Part shown: in pieces, positions 26,963 to 36,592 of the stretch
Layout of the letters: each line of letters opens with the position of its first letter
Position numbering within the stretch: the stretch's first letter is position 1
NCBI GenBank assembly: GCA_023389575.1
Contig: JAEWEG010000032.1
Span: forward strand, 1 to 64,000
Origin: Chloroflexota bacterium
GTDB lineage: Bacteria > Chloroflexota > Chloroflexia > Thermomicrobiales > UBA6265
DNA: 64,000 bases
Reading direction: 5' to 3'
The notes under the pieces: model-generated
What the model saw: the letters and a program-made list of their open reading frames with translations, nothing else
Database searches by the model: none
Told to the model about the DNA's origin: nothing
Program-made: the position numbers and the translations under genes

Positions 26963-26998
26963 CGCAATGATGCCATTATTCGAGTCGCCGCAAACCGC

Positions 26999-28456
26999 CT
27001 ATCCCGAACCCGTTGTCCGGCCATCGTCCGCCGGTTCGATGATCGGAATGTCCTCCGTCGGCTCCGCCGTGGCCGGTTCGATGGTTGGCTCCTGGGTAGG
27101 GGTTGGAGACGGTTCCGTCGTGGCGGTCGGCTCCGAGGTCGCCGTGGGAGGTTCCTCGGTGGGCGGCGCGATGATGGGTTCGGTGGCCTGCTGGATGGGC
27201 GGCGGCTCCGTCGACTCCACCTCCTGCGTGGGCGTCGAGGTGGCATCGTCCGTTCCGCCCGGTGTGTTCTCCCGTTCCCGGAGGTACTCCGTGGCGAGAT
27301 AGGCGGCCACCACCACCATCGCCAGCAGGATCACGAACAGCATGAAATTCAGGATCCAGCGGCCACCACCAGACGACCGCTGTTGGGCGGGACGAGCGAC
27401 CGGCTGCTGGTAGGTGGGAGCGGGCCGCGCCAGTTGCGGCCGGGGTCGGGGACGAGTCGCCACCCGGGTCGCCTGCTGCTCCGGTGGCAGGGTGATTTTC
27501 GTCGTGGCGCCAGGATCGTTCAGGTTGCCAGCCAGGGCCCTGGCCATCGCGCTCGCCGACCGGAAGCGGTTCTCCGGCGCTTTCGCCATCGCCTGCAGCA
27601 CCACGCCATCAAGGAGAGGGGGAATCCGCGATGACTGGGCCGCCTGGGAGGGCGCGATCGGCACCTCGTTGATGTGGGCGAGCATGGTGGCGGTGGCGGT
27701 CGGCCGCTCGAACGGCAACCGGCCCGTCAACATTTCGTACAGCACCACGCCCACCGCGTAGATGTCCGTGGTCTCGCTGAGCTGACCCGCCTCGGCTTGT
27801 TCCGGCGCCATGTAGGCGGCTGTTCCCACCGCCAGCCCAGCCGATGTCAGGCCTGGATCGACCGCCGCCTGGGCGATGCCGAAATCCGTGACCCGCACCC
27901 GGCCATCGCGGTCAATCAGCACGTTCTGCGACTTGATGTCGCGGTGGAGGATGCCCGCGCGATGAATCGTCGCCAGGCCCTCGAGGATTTGGCGGGCGAT
28001 ATCGCGAGCCTCGGATGGCGGTAGCGGCCCCCGGCGCTCGATGTAGTGCTTTAGATCCTCGCCGTCGACGAACTGCATCACCAGGTAGAGCCAGCCGTCC
28101 TGCTGGCCCACGTCGAACACCTGCACCACGTGGGCATCGGAAATCGACGCGGAGAGGCGCGCCTCGCGCTCGAACCGCTGCACGTAGGCGGCGTCCTGCT
28201 CCTGGTCGCGGCGCAGCACCTTGATCGCCACCGCGCGATCGAGACGCCGGTCGTGACCGCGCCACGTAATGGCCGACGCGCCGGAGCCGATGACCTCGAT
28301 CAGGTCGTAGCGGTCACCCAGCAGCCGTGGCGGCCCCTGTCTCGATGGATTGCCGTTGTTCTGGTCTTCCGGCGGCAAGAAGTCGTCCTCATGGGAAAGG
28401 CGGCTATCGAGGGCACCGTCCGCTCCCGCGAGACCGGTACCCGATTCAGCGAACAT
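26999..28456 (-). CDS. Membrane Ser/Thr protein kinase with outer Pro/Thr/Glu-rich tail
   Basis: This is a Hanks-type kinase of 485 residues. The kinase domain spans about 50-310, with glycine loop IGSGASAIT, Lys79 in VAIKVL, HRDIKSQN (171-178), DFG (191-193) and APEQ (217-220). One membrane helix is at 368-391. The outer part (392-485) has no PASTA repeats and is a low-complexity Thr/Pro/Glu tail. It is probably a sensor or cell-wall kinase; the ligand is unknown. The ATG at 28456 is chosen by family alignment; the ribosome-binding site is weak and an upstream start is possible. It diverges from an MFS gene across 120 bases. Confidence 0.88.
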   Translation of the reverse strand: MFAESGTGLAGADGALDSRLSHEDDFLPPEDQNNGNPSRQGPPRLLGDRYDLIEVIGSGASAITWRGHDRRLDRAVAIKVLRRDQEQDAAYVQRFEREARLSASISDAHVVQVFDVGQQDGWLYLVMQFVDGEDLKHYIERRGPLPPSEARDIARQILEGLATIHRAGILHRDIKSQNVLIDRDGRVRVTDFGIAQAAVDPGLTSAGLAVGTAAYMAPEQAEAGQLSETTDIYAVGVVLYEMLTGRLPFERPTATATMLAHINEVPIAPSQAAQSSRIPPLLDGVVLQAMAKAPENRFRSASAMARALAGNLNDPGATTKITLPPEQQATRVATRPRPRPQLARPAPTYQQPVARPAQQRSSGGGRWILNFMLFVILLAMVVVAAYLATEYLRERENTPGGTDDATSTPTQEVESTEPPPIQQATEPIIAPPTEEPPTATSEPTATTEPSPTPTQEPTIEPATAEPTEDIPIIEPADDGRTTGSG

Positions 28457-28576
28457 GATACGCGGTCGGGACCCGCCGCCTCCGTCGAATGAAGCGTCCG
28501 ATTTGTCCGCGTGCCCGAATGGTGCGATGCTGCCACCCACACCATTCGCGGCGGATGGCCGATCGCTAGGGCACGC

Positions 28577-29857
28577 ATGAACAAGTTCGAATCCATCGGC
28601 CTCTCTCCAACGGGCGTGAAAGTCCTGATCTGGATGTGCGCGCTGATCGCCGCCAACCAGTTGGGGTTCGGCGCCATCGTGCCCGTCATCGCCCTGTATG
28701 CCGAGGACTTCAACGTTAGCCAAACGGCCATCGGGCTCACCATCGCCGTCTACGGGCTGGCGCGGTTCCTGGTCAGCCTTCCCGCGGGCCGGCTGAGCGA
28801 CCTGCTTGGGCGCAAACCGACACTCGCGATCGGTGGCCTTGTCACCCTGGTCGGCACGGTCGGCTGCGCCATCGCTCCCAACTACGAAACCTTCCTGCTG
28901 GCCCGCTTCGTCGCCGGAGCTGGCGCGGCCTGCGTGATGACCGCCGGCCAGATCGTGCTCGCCGATATCGCCTCGCCCACGAACCGCGGCCGGGTGATGG
29001 CGATCTACCAGGGCGTGTTCCTGTTCAGCGTGGGCGCGGGCGCGTTCCCGGGCGGATGGCTGGCCGACCGGTATGGGTTGGCCAGCCCGTTCTGGGCAAA
29101 CGCGGTTCTCGCGGGCGTGGTCACGCTCCTCGCGCTGCTGTTCGTGCCTGAAACCCGTGGCATGCGCTCACGGGCCGCCACGGCTGCCGCTGAACCCGCG
29201 ATGGCCTTCATGGACCAGCTCCGCGTCATCGCCCGCGTGCCGGGGTTCCTGCTGATTTGCCTCGTCAGCTTCATCGCGTTCTTCGCGCGAACTGGCGGGC
29301 TCTTCAACGTCATGCCGTTGCTCGCCGAGGACAAGATGGGCCTGACGCCAGACCAGATCGGCGTGGGCGTTGGCATGATCAGCATCATGGGGTTGATCCT
29401 CGTCTACCCCAGTGGCGCGCTGGTCGACCGGTTCGGTCGCAAGGCTGTCATCGTTCCGTCGACCCTGTTGAGCGGCGTGGCCATTCTGGGATACGGCGTC
29501 GCGGGCGGGTTCGCATCGTTCATGGTCTGCTCCGTCATCTGGAGCGCCGCGGGCGGAGTGAGCGGCGCGGCTCCGGCCGCCTATGCCGCCGACATCGCCC
29601 CGGAGGGCCTCACCGCCCCGACGATGGGGCTGTATCGCGCCCTGGCCGACGCAGGCTATGTCGTTGGCCCGTTGATGCTCGGGATCATCTCGGACCTCCA
29701 GTCCCCCATCGCCGCGCTGGGCTTCACGTCCGCCCTGCTGGTGGGCAGCGGTATCCTGTTCGCCTTTCGCGCCCCGGAGTCGCTGGAGGAACACAACTCG
29801 ACCCGGGCCAGGAAGAAAGGCGAGCCCTCCTCGCTCACGCCGACACCGCCCGCCTGA
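28577..29857 (+). CDS. MFS transporter (12-TM type)
   Basis: This 426-residue protein has the length and hydrophobic pattern of a 12-helix major facilitator. The motif-A segment after helix 2 reads AGRLSDLLGRKP, and a second copy after helix 8 reads GALVDRFGRKA. An Arg/Thr-rich loop splits the halves. The substrate is not predictable; such DHA1-like carriers often export drugs or metabolites. It diverges from the Ser/Thr kinase gene and ends three bases before the convergent histidine kinase gene. Confidence 0.85.
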   Translation: MNKFESIGLSPTGVKVLIWMCALIAANQLGFGAIVPVIALYAEDFNVSQTAIGLTIAVYGLARFLVSLPAGRLSDLLGRKPTLAIGGLVTLVGTVGCAIAPNYETFLLARFVAGAGAACVMTAGQIVLADIASPTNRGRVMAIYQGVFLFSVGAGAFPGGWLADRYGLASPFWANAVLAGVVTLLALLFVPETRGMRSRAATAAAEPAMAFMDQLRVIARVPGFLLICLVSFIAFFARTGGLFNVMPLLAEDKMGLTPDQIGVGVGMISIMGLILVYPSGALVDRFGRKAVIVPSTLLSGVAILGYGVAGGFASFMVCSVIWSAAGGVSGAAPAAYAADIAPEGLTAPTMGLYRALADAGYVVGPLMLGIISDLQSPIAALGFTSALLVGSGILFAFRAPESLEEHNSTRARKKGEPSSLTPTPPA

Positions 29858-29860
29858 CCA

Positions 29861-31735
29861 CTATGGCGCGATGATTTTCCCCTTCGGCTTGCGGTTGGGC
29901 AGGACGATCCGGAACAGCGCCCCTTCACCGACCGTGCTCTCCACGCCGAGGCTTCCGCCGTGCGCCTGCACGATGTGCTTGGCGATCGCCAGGCCAAGCC
30001 CGGTGCCGTCGGAGCGGCGCGCCTTGTCCGACTTGTAGAACCGTTCGAACAACCGGTCCACCTCTTGCGGCGCTATGCCGATTCCGGTGTCCTGCACCTC
30101 AAGCGTGGTTTCATCGCCCGCCTGGTAGGCGCGGAGGGTAATGGAGCCTCCCGCCGGGGTGAACTTGATCGCGTTGTGGATCAGGTTGATCAACACCTGC
30201 TCGACGCGCGCGCGGTCGATCCGGATCTGCTGGAGATCGCCGATGGCTTCCACCTTGAGCGTCAGGTTCGCCCGGCTGATCTGAGCCTCCAGGCGGTTCG
30301 CCGTTCCCTGGATGAGGTCGGGAACCTCCACCCACCCGTAGCTGATCTTCGTTCGCCCCGCTTCCAGACGGGCCAGGTCCAGCAGGTCTTCGACCAGCGC
30401 GGTCAGGCGGTCCACCTCGTGCACGATTCGCCCGAGGAAGTCCATCGACAGTTCCGGCTCCTCGATCGCGCCCGCCTCCAGCGTTTCCACCATCGCCCGG
30501 ATCGAGGTCAGCGGGGTTCGGAGTTCGTGGGACACATTGGCCACGAATTCTCGCCGCACCGTTTCAAGCCGCCGGAGTTCGGAAATGTCCCGCATTACCA
30601 CGAGCCCGAGCCGCTCGTCCGACTCGAGCACCACCTGGGCCGTGGTCAGCAGGGTCCGGCGGTTCATGCCGTGCTCCACGGCGGCCTCGGAATGCTCGTT
30701 GCCGGTCAGTGCAGTCTTCAGGAGTTCGGCAAGTTCATGGTCGCGGCTGACCTGCATGAACGGCTTGCCAGTCGAGGACGCTTCGTTCGTATCCAGCAGC
30801 CGCTCCGCTGCCGTGTTCATCTTCAACACGAGGCCGTTTTCATCGGTGATCACCACCCCATCGGTGAGTTCGGCGAGCACCGCCTCCAGTCGCGCCCGGG
30901 CCTGCTCCTTCTCGTTCCGCGATCGCTGGAGTTCGGACGTCATGCGGTTGAAGGCGAATCCCACCTCGGTGATTTCCGGAACGTCCGCCGCGTCGATCCG
31001 CACGCTCAGGTCGCCCCCGGCGATGGAGTGGGCATGTTGCCGCAGGGCATCGAGGGGCCGCACGATGTTGCCCGCGATCACCCACGCCACGCCAATGATC
31101 AGCGCGCAGGCCACGGCCGCCGCCGCCAGGAACCGCATCCAGACCCCACGCACGGTCGCCTGCACGTCGTCCAGGGGCAACGCGGCCCGGACTACCACGC
31201 CGTCCTGGCCTGGCACGGTCACCGCGACGTACATGAACTCCGCGCCGGCGGTGCTGCTGTCCCTGGTGGAGTCCCCCCGGCCCTCTCGCAAGGCCTCGAC
31301 GATCTCCGGCCGGTTGGCGTGGTTGGACATGTTGGCCGGGTCGAAGCTGGTGTCGGCCAGCACCTCGCCGTCGGCGCCAACCACGGTGTAGCGGCTGGAG
31401 CCGCTGTCTTCGATGGCGGCATCGACCAAAGCCTGGATGTCCGCCCCCGTTCCACCGCCCTCAAGCTCACGGCCGACGCTGTACGCGAGCAGTCTCGCCC
31501 GTCCCTCGAGGTCGGTGGAAAGCTGGCCCTCATAGCTATCTCGCGCCTCCAGGCCGAGGAACAGGCTCAGCAACAGGAGCACCACCACCATCACGCCGAC
31601 AAACGGCAGCGCAAGCCGCCAGCGGAACGATGTGGGATCGATCGGGGTGTTGGTGAATTCCGGCTCCCAGGACTCGACCAGGGCTGGAGAGGTCACCCGG
31701 CGGGAAGGCTGTGTGCCTGGCGACGGGTTAGTCAT
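29861..31735 (-). CDS. phoR: PhoR-type sensor histidine kinase
   Basis: The 624-residue product has the PhoR layout. A first membrane helix (about 41-61) is followed by an outer sensor region (62-200), a second helix (about 203-222), HAMP (223-275), a PAS domain (about 283-390), the HisKA motif VANVSHELRTP with phospho-His at residue 403, and a C-terminal ATPase domain with N, G1 and G2 boxes. The start overlaps the response regulator stop as ATGACTAA, so the pair is co-translated. The signal is probably phosphate or envelope stress, judging from the family; no pst genes are in the window. Confidence 0.9.
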   Translation of the reverse strand: MTNPSPGTQPSRRVTSPALVESWEPEFTNTPIDPTSFRWRLALPFVGVMVVVLLLLSLFLGLEARDSYEGQLSTDLEGRARLLAYSVGRELEGGGTGADIQALVDAAIEDSGSSRYTVVGADGEVLADTSFDPANMSNHANRPEIVEALREGRGDSTRDSSTAGAEFMYVAVTVPGQDGVVVRAALPLDDVQATVRGVWMRFLAAAAVACALIIGVAWVIAGNIVRPLDALRQHAHSIAGGDLSVRIDAADVPEITEVGFAFNRMTSELQRSRNEKEQARARLEAVLAELTDGVVITDENGLVLKMNTAAERLLDTNEASSTGKPFMQVSRDHELAELLKTALTGNEHSEAAVEHGMNRRTLLTTAQVVLESDERLGLVVMRDISELRRLETVRREFVANVSHELRTPLTSIRAMVETLEAGAIEEPELSMDFLGRIVHEVDRLTALVEDLLDLARLEAGRTKISYGWVEVPDLIQGTANRLEAQISRANLTLKVEAIGDLQQIRIDRARVEQVLINLIHNAIKFTPAGGSITLRAYQAGDETTLEVQDTGIGIAPQEVDRLFERFYKSDKARRSDGTGLGLAIAKHIVQAHGGSLGVESTVGEGALFRIVLPNRKPKGKIIAP

Positions 31736-32486
31736 GGGACACGAACCGGTATCCGAGACCACGCATGGTCTCGATTCTTGACGGCTCGCTGGGATCCTGC
31801 TCGATCTTCTTGCGAAGCCAGCGCACATGGACATCCACGGTTCTGGTATCGACCGGGTAGTCGTATCCCCACACCTCGCGCAACAAGGCATCCCGCGAGA
31901 GCACGATGCCCGGGTGCCTCACGAAGTAGAGCAGCAGGTCGAACTCCTTTGGCTTGAGTTCGATCTCCGTTCCCTTCACGGTGGCCCGTCGCCGTGGCGC
32001 GTCGATCTCGACATCGCCCGCCCGCAGCACCTCGCCACTGGAGGGTGGAGTCGCCACGGTATCAACCATCGCGTCATTCGCGGTCGCCGGCGGGGCGCTG
32101 GTCATCCGCACGCGACGCAGCATCGCCCTTACCCTGGCCACCAGTTCACGCATGGCGAACGGTTTCACCAGGTAATCGTCGGCGCCCATTTCCAGTCCAA
32201 CGATGCGGTCGATCTCCTCGCCTCGCGCCGAAAGCAGCAGGATCGGCACCGTCGATTCCTCGCGGACGCGGCGACTCACCTCGAAGCCGTCCATGCCCGG
32301 CATCATGATGTCCAGAACCACCACGTCGGGATGATGTTCGCGCACGGCTTCCAGCGCCGAGGGGCCATCCTCGGCGAACACGACATCCAGGCCCTCGCGG
32401 CGAAGGTTGAACCCCACCGTCTCCCGGATCACCGGTTCATCGTCCGCCACCAGGACTCGTGCCGGTCGCGATGCAGCATCCCGCAT
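31728..32486 (-). CDS. phoB: OmpR/PhoB-family response regulator
   Basis: The 252-residue product has a receiver domain with Asp15/16, phospho-acceptor Asp59 in VVVLDIMMPG and Lys108 in VKPF. A linker of about 30 residues (Thr/Ala/Pro-rich) leads to a winged-helix DNA-binding domain (about 150-250) with KEFDLLLYF and RTVDVHVRWLRKKIE. The linker is a little longer than in PhoB. It heads the two-gene unit with the sensor kinase. PhoB is inferred from the partner's PhoR layout, not from target genes. Confidence 0.9.
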   Translation of the reverse strand: MRDAASRPARVLVADDEPVIRETVGFNLRREGLDVVFAEDGPSALEAVREHHPDVVVLDIMMPGMDGFEVSRRVREESTVPILLLSARGEEIDRIVGLEMGADDYLVKPFAMRELVARVRAMLRRVRMTSAPPATANDAMVDTVATPPSSGEVLRAGDVEIDAPRRRATVKGTEIELKPKEFDLLLYFVRHPGIVLSRDALLREVWGYDYPVDTRTVDVHVRWLRKKIEQDPSEPSRIETMRGLGYRFVSHD

Positions 32487-32554
32487 GTCTAGCGCATCCT
32501 CCGCGCGACGGTCACCCGCCGCCAGGCCCCGGCGTCAACGCCAGGACTGGTGGG

Positions 32555-33607
32555 CTACTCGCCACTCTGATACCCATGAACCAGCTCGACGAGTCGTGAA
32601 AGCTGGTCTGGATCAGTGTCGGGCATCAGTCCATGGCCCAGGTTAAAGACATGTCCATTTCGACCGCCCACCCGTTCGAGAATGTCGATCGCGCCCGCCC
32701 GGACCGTCTCCCAGGGCGCCATCAACATCGCGGGATCGAGATTCCCCTGGATGCCGCGTGACTCGCCAATGCGCGCCCACGCTTCATCGATCGGCACTCG
32801 CCAGTCCACGCTCACGATGGAGGGATTGGTCGCGGCGATTTCCTCCAGCAGGTGGCTGGTGCCGGTGCTGAAGTGAACCGTCGGAACCTGCCCCCGCAAC
32901 CGCTCGAAAATGGCACCGGTGTAGGGCGCCACGTTCTCACGGTACGACCGCGCGTCGACCAGGCCGAGCCACGAGTCGAACAACTGGACGACGTCGGCTC
33001 CGGCCCGCACCTGTCCTTCAAGATAGCGCCCGGTGATCTCGGTCAGCTTGCCCATCAGCGCCCGCCACAGGTCCGGGCGGCCATACATCATGGCCTTCGT
33101 CTTCGGATATTCCTTCGAGGGCCGACCGTCCACCAGGTAACAGGCCATGGTGAATGGCGCGCCCGCGAACCCCAGCGATGCCGCTCGCTCGCCGAGAGTG
33201 GAGCGAAGCAATCGCAACGCTTCGAGCACGTATGGCGTGCCCTCTTCCGGATCAACGACGCGAATTCGCTCGATATCCTCCGCCGTCCGAATCGGGTTGG
33301 CGATCACGGGGCCCACGCCCGGCTTGATTTCGTAATCGACGCCCATGCCGTCGAGCGGCAGCATGATATCGGCGAAAAGCACCGCGCCATCCACGCCAAG
33401 CCGGTCGACCGGCATCATGGTCGCTTCCACCGCCAGTTCCGGCGTTCGCGCCACCTCGAGGAAGGCATGCTTCTTCCGAAGCTCTCGGTATTCCGGCAGG
33501 CAACGTCCCGCCTGCCGCATGAACCACACCGGGATCCGGTCGGCGTCGTTGCCGTTGGCTGTGGCCAGGAACCGGCCTCGCCCTGTCATCTGATCCGTCT
33601 GAACCAT
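32555..33607 (-). CDS. hemE: Uroporphyrinogen decarboxylase
   Basis: HemE decarboxylates the four acetate side chains of uroporphyrinogen III to give coproporphyrinogen III. The 350-residue product shows the N-terminal WFMRQAGRCLPEYRE motif (catalytic Arg), GFAGAPFTMA, FDSWLGLV and the C-terminal FNLGHGLMPDTD. I use the ATG giving MVQTDQM, with GGAG upstream; a 61-residue in-frame extension is not supported. It lies 56 bases after hemB, completing a hemCD-hemB-hemE run, so hydroxymethylbilane through coproporphyrinogen is encoded here. Confidence 0.96.
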   Translation of the reverse strand: MVQTDQMTGRGRFLATANGNDADRIPVWFMRQAGRCLPEYRELRKKHAFLEVARTPELAVEATMMPVDRLGVDGAVLFADIMLPLDGMGVDYEIKPGVGPVIANPIRTAEDIERIRVVDPEEGTPYVLEALRLLRSTLGERAASLGFAGAPFTMACYLVDGRPSKEYPKTKAMMYGRPDLWRALMGKLTEITGRYLEGQVRAGADVVQLFDSWLGLVDARSYRENVAPYTGAIFERLRGQVPTVHFSTGTSHLLEEIAATNPSIVSVDWRVPIDEAWARIGESRGIQGNLDPAMLMAPWETVRAGAIDILERVGGRNGHVFNLGHGLMPDTDPDQLSRLVELVHGYQSGE

Positions 33608-33663
33608 GGGTATCGCGCTCCACTTCGTCGCTGAGCGGGCGTCGTTGCCCGCGCCGTGTGCCC

Positions 33664-34683
33664 TTATTCCGGGCGTGTTCCAGCCAGCCAGGCGGCTGCT
33701 TCCTTCGCGTGATAGGTGATGATCCGGCCCGCGCCGGCCCGCTTCATCGAAAGCAGGGTTTCCAGCGTGACGCGCTGTTCGTCGATCCAACCCATTTTGG
33801 CGGCGGCCTTGATCATCGCGAACTCGCCGGACACGTTATAGGCGGTCAACGGCACGTCGAACGTTTCGCGCGCCGCCCGGATGATGTCGAGGTACGAAAG
33901 CGCGGGCTTCACGATCACCAGGTCCGCCCCTTCCTCCAGGTCGATCGCGATTTCGCGCATGGCCTCGCGGGCGTTCCCGGGGTCCATCTGGTGCGAGCGC
34001 CTGTCGCCAAACGACGGGGTGCTCTCGGCGGCCTCACGGAACGGGCCGTAGTAGGCCGAGGCGTACTTGGCCGCGTATGACATGATGGGAACGGCCTGGA
34101 ATCCCGCCTCGTCGAGCGCGGTCCGGATCGCGGCCACCCGGCCATCCATCATGTCGGACGGCGCGACGATGTCCGCCCCGGCCCGCGCATGGCTGACGGC
34201 GGTCCGGGCCAGCAGCGGCAGGGTGAGGTCGTTGTCCACTACATCGCCAACCAGGATGCCGCAGTGGCCATGGTCGGTGTACTCACAGGCGCACACATCG
34301 GTGATGACCAGGAAGCCGGGGTCGACCCGCTTGATTTCGCGAACCGCCCGTTGCACGATCCCGTCCGGATCGTAGGCGCCGGTCGCCTCGCCGTCCTTCA
34401 CGTCCGGAATCCCGAACAACAGCACGCCGGGTATCCCCAACCGGTTGAGTTCGACGATCTCGGCTTCGAGCTGGTCGACCGATAGCTGGAACTGCCCCAG
34501 CATCGACGAAATCTCGTTGCGAACGCCGGTTCCTTCCACCACGAACAATGGGTAGACGAAATCTCGCGGATGCAGCTCGGTTTCCCGCACGTAATCGCGA
34601 ATCGCGGGCGTCATGCGCAGGCGCCTGGTGCGCTGGATATCCGCCGGTGCGGTCAACCGCTCCATCTCGTTGGCTGACACCAT
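33664..34683 (-). CDS. hemB: Delta-aminolevulinic acid dehydratase (porphobilinogen synthase)
   Basis: HemB joins two 5-aminolevulinate molecules into porphobilinogen. The 339-residue product has the zinc-type cluster DVCACEYTDHGHCG and the two active-site lysines in SYAAKYASAYYGPFR and VKPALSYLD. The Mg-binding carboxylate region is around YNVSGEFAMI. A good ribosome-binding site (GGGAGG) precedes the ATG. It lies between hemCD and hemE in one minus-strand run. Confidence 0.97.
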   Translation of the reverse strand: MVSANEMERLTAPADIQRTRRLRMTPAIRDYVRETELHPRDFVYPLFVVEGTGVRNEISSMLGQFQLSVDQLEAEIVELNRLGIPGVLLFGIPDVKDGEATGAYDPDGIVQRAVREIKRVDPGFLVITDVCACEYTDHGHCGILVGDVVDNDLTLPLLARTAVSHARAGADIVAPSDMMDGRVAAIRTALDEAGFQAVPIMSYAAKYASAYYGPFREAAESTPSFGDRRSHQMDPGNAREAMREIAIDLEEGADLVIVKPALSYLDIIRAARETFDVPLTAYNVSGEFAMIKAAAKMGWIDEQRVTLETLLSMKRAGAGRIITYHAKEAAAWLAGTRPE

Positions 34684-34701
34684 CTGGATAGCCTCCCTCT
34701 C

Positions 34702-36405
34702 TTACGAACGGCCCGCGAAATACGTCTCGCAGGCGGCCACGACGCCATCTGGCGATGGATCCTCGGCCTGTACATGCACCGGCAACCCGAATTCATCCAT
34801 GGCGACGGCGGTCGTGCTTCCAATCGCCACCAGGCAGGCGCCGGAGAGCGCGGCGAGATCGGCTCCCAGAGACTCCGTCATCACCCGCACCGAAGACGGC
34901 GAGGCGAACACCATCGCGTCCACCCGCCCACCACGGACCAGCGCCCGCACCTCGTCGCCAGCACCAGGCGTCGCGATCGACCGATAGCTTTCGACCCGGA
35001 CCACGTTGACATCGGCCCGCCGCAACGGGGACGTGATCGTGTCGCCAGCGCGGCTCCCCAGCAGGCAAAGCACCTTCGCGCCTGCCGGCACGGCCTCAAC
35101 CAGTTCCCTGGCCAACCCCGGCCCGGTCTGCTCCACGGCGACCAGGTCAACCGGGATGCCGATCGCCTCCATCGCGGCGGCGGTCGACTTGCCAACCACG
35201 GCGACCTTGGCCTGGCCGGCGAACCGGTTTCCGCCAAACGCTTCCAGTAAGTCCACGGTTTTGGTGCTGGTCACCACCAGCCAGTCGAACCCACCGGCCG
35301 CGGCGTCGTTGAGCGCGGCGGTAAGGACACCGGGCGTGGCGGTTGGCCGAATCTCCAGCGTGGTGGCGGGTGTCACCAGGGCGCCTCGCTCCTGGAACGC
35401 GGCTCGCGACCGCTCGACGTAGTCGCCGGTCCCCGTCACCACCACCTGCCTGCCAGCCAGCGGTCCACGCGCATCGCTCCCCGTCTTGGAGAGATCGGCG
35501 CCGGCCCAGGTCGGCGAAAGCTCCCGCATCATCCGCCGCGACAGATCGGGAACCTCGTCGCGGGCGGTCGCGATGGGAAATGCCACCTGGGTGCGCGTCA
35601 TGCGATCGCCGTCATCGGAGGCCATCATCGCCCAGAATTGCACCTGCTCACCGTCGACGATCGCGTGGGCGCCAACCGGCGTGGTGCAGCCACCGCCCAT
35701 CGCCCGCAGGAACGATCGTTCCAGTTCAACCGCCAGGGCCACCGCCGGGTCGTTGAGTGCCTGCGCCACATCCCAGGCCTCATCGGGACCGATCCTGGTC
35801 TCAAGCGCCAGGGCGCCCTGGCCCGGGGCGGGAACGAACTCGTCGAACGAGAGGAACGCGGTCACGCGCTCGGCCCACCCCATCCTGGTCAAGCCCGCGG
35901 CCGCGAGGATGATGGCGTCGTAGTCCTGGGATTCGGACTTCCGCAGCCGCGTGTCGATGTTCCCGCGAAGGTCGGATATCACCGCGTCGGGCCGCATGGC
36001 GAGCACCTGCACCGCCCGGCGCCGGGAAGAGGTTCCAATCACCGGGTTGGCGGGCAGCCCCTCCAGGCCGGCGCCGTGGCGCGACACCACGACATCCCGC
36101 GCGTCCTCGCGCTGGAGATAGGCGGCCACGCCAAGGCCCACCGGCGAGATGGTCGGCAGGTCCTTGGTGCAATGCACCGCGAGGTCCACCGTGCGATCGA
36201 GCAGCGCTTCCTGCAGCGCGGAGGCGAACACCCCTCGACCGCCGATCTTGAGCAAAGACGACTGCTTGTCGATGTCGCCTTCCGGCTTGATGACCTGGAG
36301 GTCGAATTGTCGCCCGGTGTACCGCTCGACGAGGGATACCTGAATCGCCTCGGCCTGCCACAAGGCCAGCGCGCTCCCCCGCGTTCCTAATAGAAGCTTG
36401 CTCAT
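34702..36405 (-). CDS. hemCD: Fused hydroxymethylbilane synthase / uroporphyrinogen-III synthase
   Basis: Two haem enzymes are joined in one 567-residue chain. The HemC part (about 1-305) has LGTRGSALALWQA, the substrate loop HCTKDLPT (usual form HSxKD), RGNIDTRLRK and the dipyrromethane cofactor Cys in GGGCTTPVGAH. The HemD part (about 325-567) starts with LAGRQVVVTG and has the typical two-domain sequence with VVTSTKTVDLL and FASPSSVRVM. The start at MSKLLLGTRG is preceded by AGGCGGA. Fusions occur in some other lineages. Hydroxymethylbilane may be channelled straight to HemD. Confidence 0.93.
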   Translation of the reverse strand: MSKLLLGTRGSALALWQAEAIQVSLVERYTGRQFDLQVIKPEGDIDKQSSLLKIGGRGVFASALQEALLDRTVDLAVHCTKDLPTISPVGLGVAAYLQREDARDVVVSRHGAGLEGLPANPVIGTSSRRRAVQVLAMRPDAVISDLRGNIDTRLRKSESQDYDAIILAAAGLTRMGWAERVTAFLSFDEFVPAPGQGALALETRIGPDEAWDVAQALNDPAVALAVELERSFLRAMGGGCTTPVGAHAIVDGEQVQFWAMMASDDGDRMTRTQVAFPIATARDEVPDLSRRMMRELSPTWAGADLSKTGSDARGPLAGRQVVVTGTGDYVERSRAAFQERGALVTPATTLEIRPTATPGVLTAALNDAAAGGFDWLVVTSTKTVDLLEAFGGNRFAGQAKVAVVGKSTAAAMEAIGIPVDLVAVEQTGPGLARELVEAVPAGAKVLCLLGSRAGDTITSPLRRADVNVVRVESYRSIATPGAGDEVRALVRGGRVDAMVFASPSSVRVMTESLGADLAALSGACLVAIGSTTAVAMDEFGLPVHVQAEDPSPDGVVAACETYFAGRS

Positions 36406-36476
36406 ATTCCGCCTGGCGCTGGGTCGCGCCGATGTACCATTCATAAAGGATCGTCGTCCACGGACATCGCCGCGGT

Positions 36477-36495
36477 TGTCACGTTCATTGTGACA
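36477..36495. promoter_or_regulatory. Inverted repeat TGTCAC-N7-GTGACA upstream of the haem genes
   Basis: Perfect 6-base arms and a 7-base centre give a 19-base dyad of the size bound by many dimeric regulators. It is 70-90 bases upstream of the hemCD start. An FNR/CRP-like or other regulator is possible; no regulator gene is adjacent. Confidence 0.35.
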
Positions 36496-36592
36496 GGTTC
36501 ACCCGCCCGGCGGCCCAGCCCGTGCACGCCCGCCGCAAGGCCCCTTAGCCATTTGTACAGGCGTGAAACGGTCCGAAAAACGCGAAACCCTG

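Noticed and set aside
25670..27634. A 654-codon plus-strand frame opposite coaBC, ltaE and the Ser/Thr kinase
   Set aside because: It runs across three clear genes and has no domain or ribosome-binding site.
29960..31957. A 665-codon plus-strand frame opposite the histidine kinase
   Set aside because: The histidine kinase on the other strand has all motifs in order; the plus-strand frame has none.
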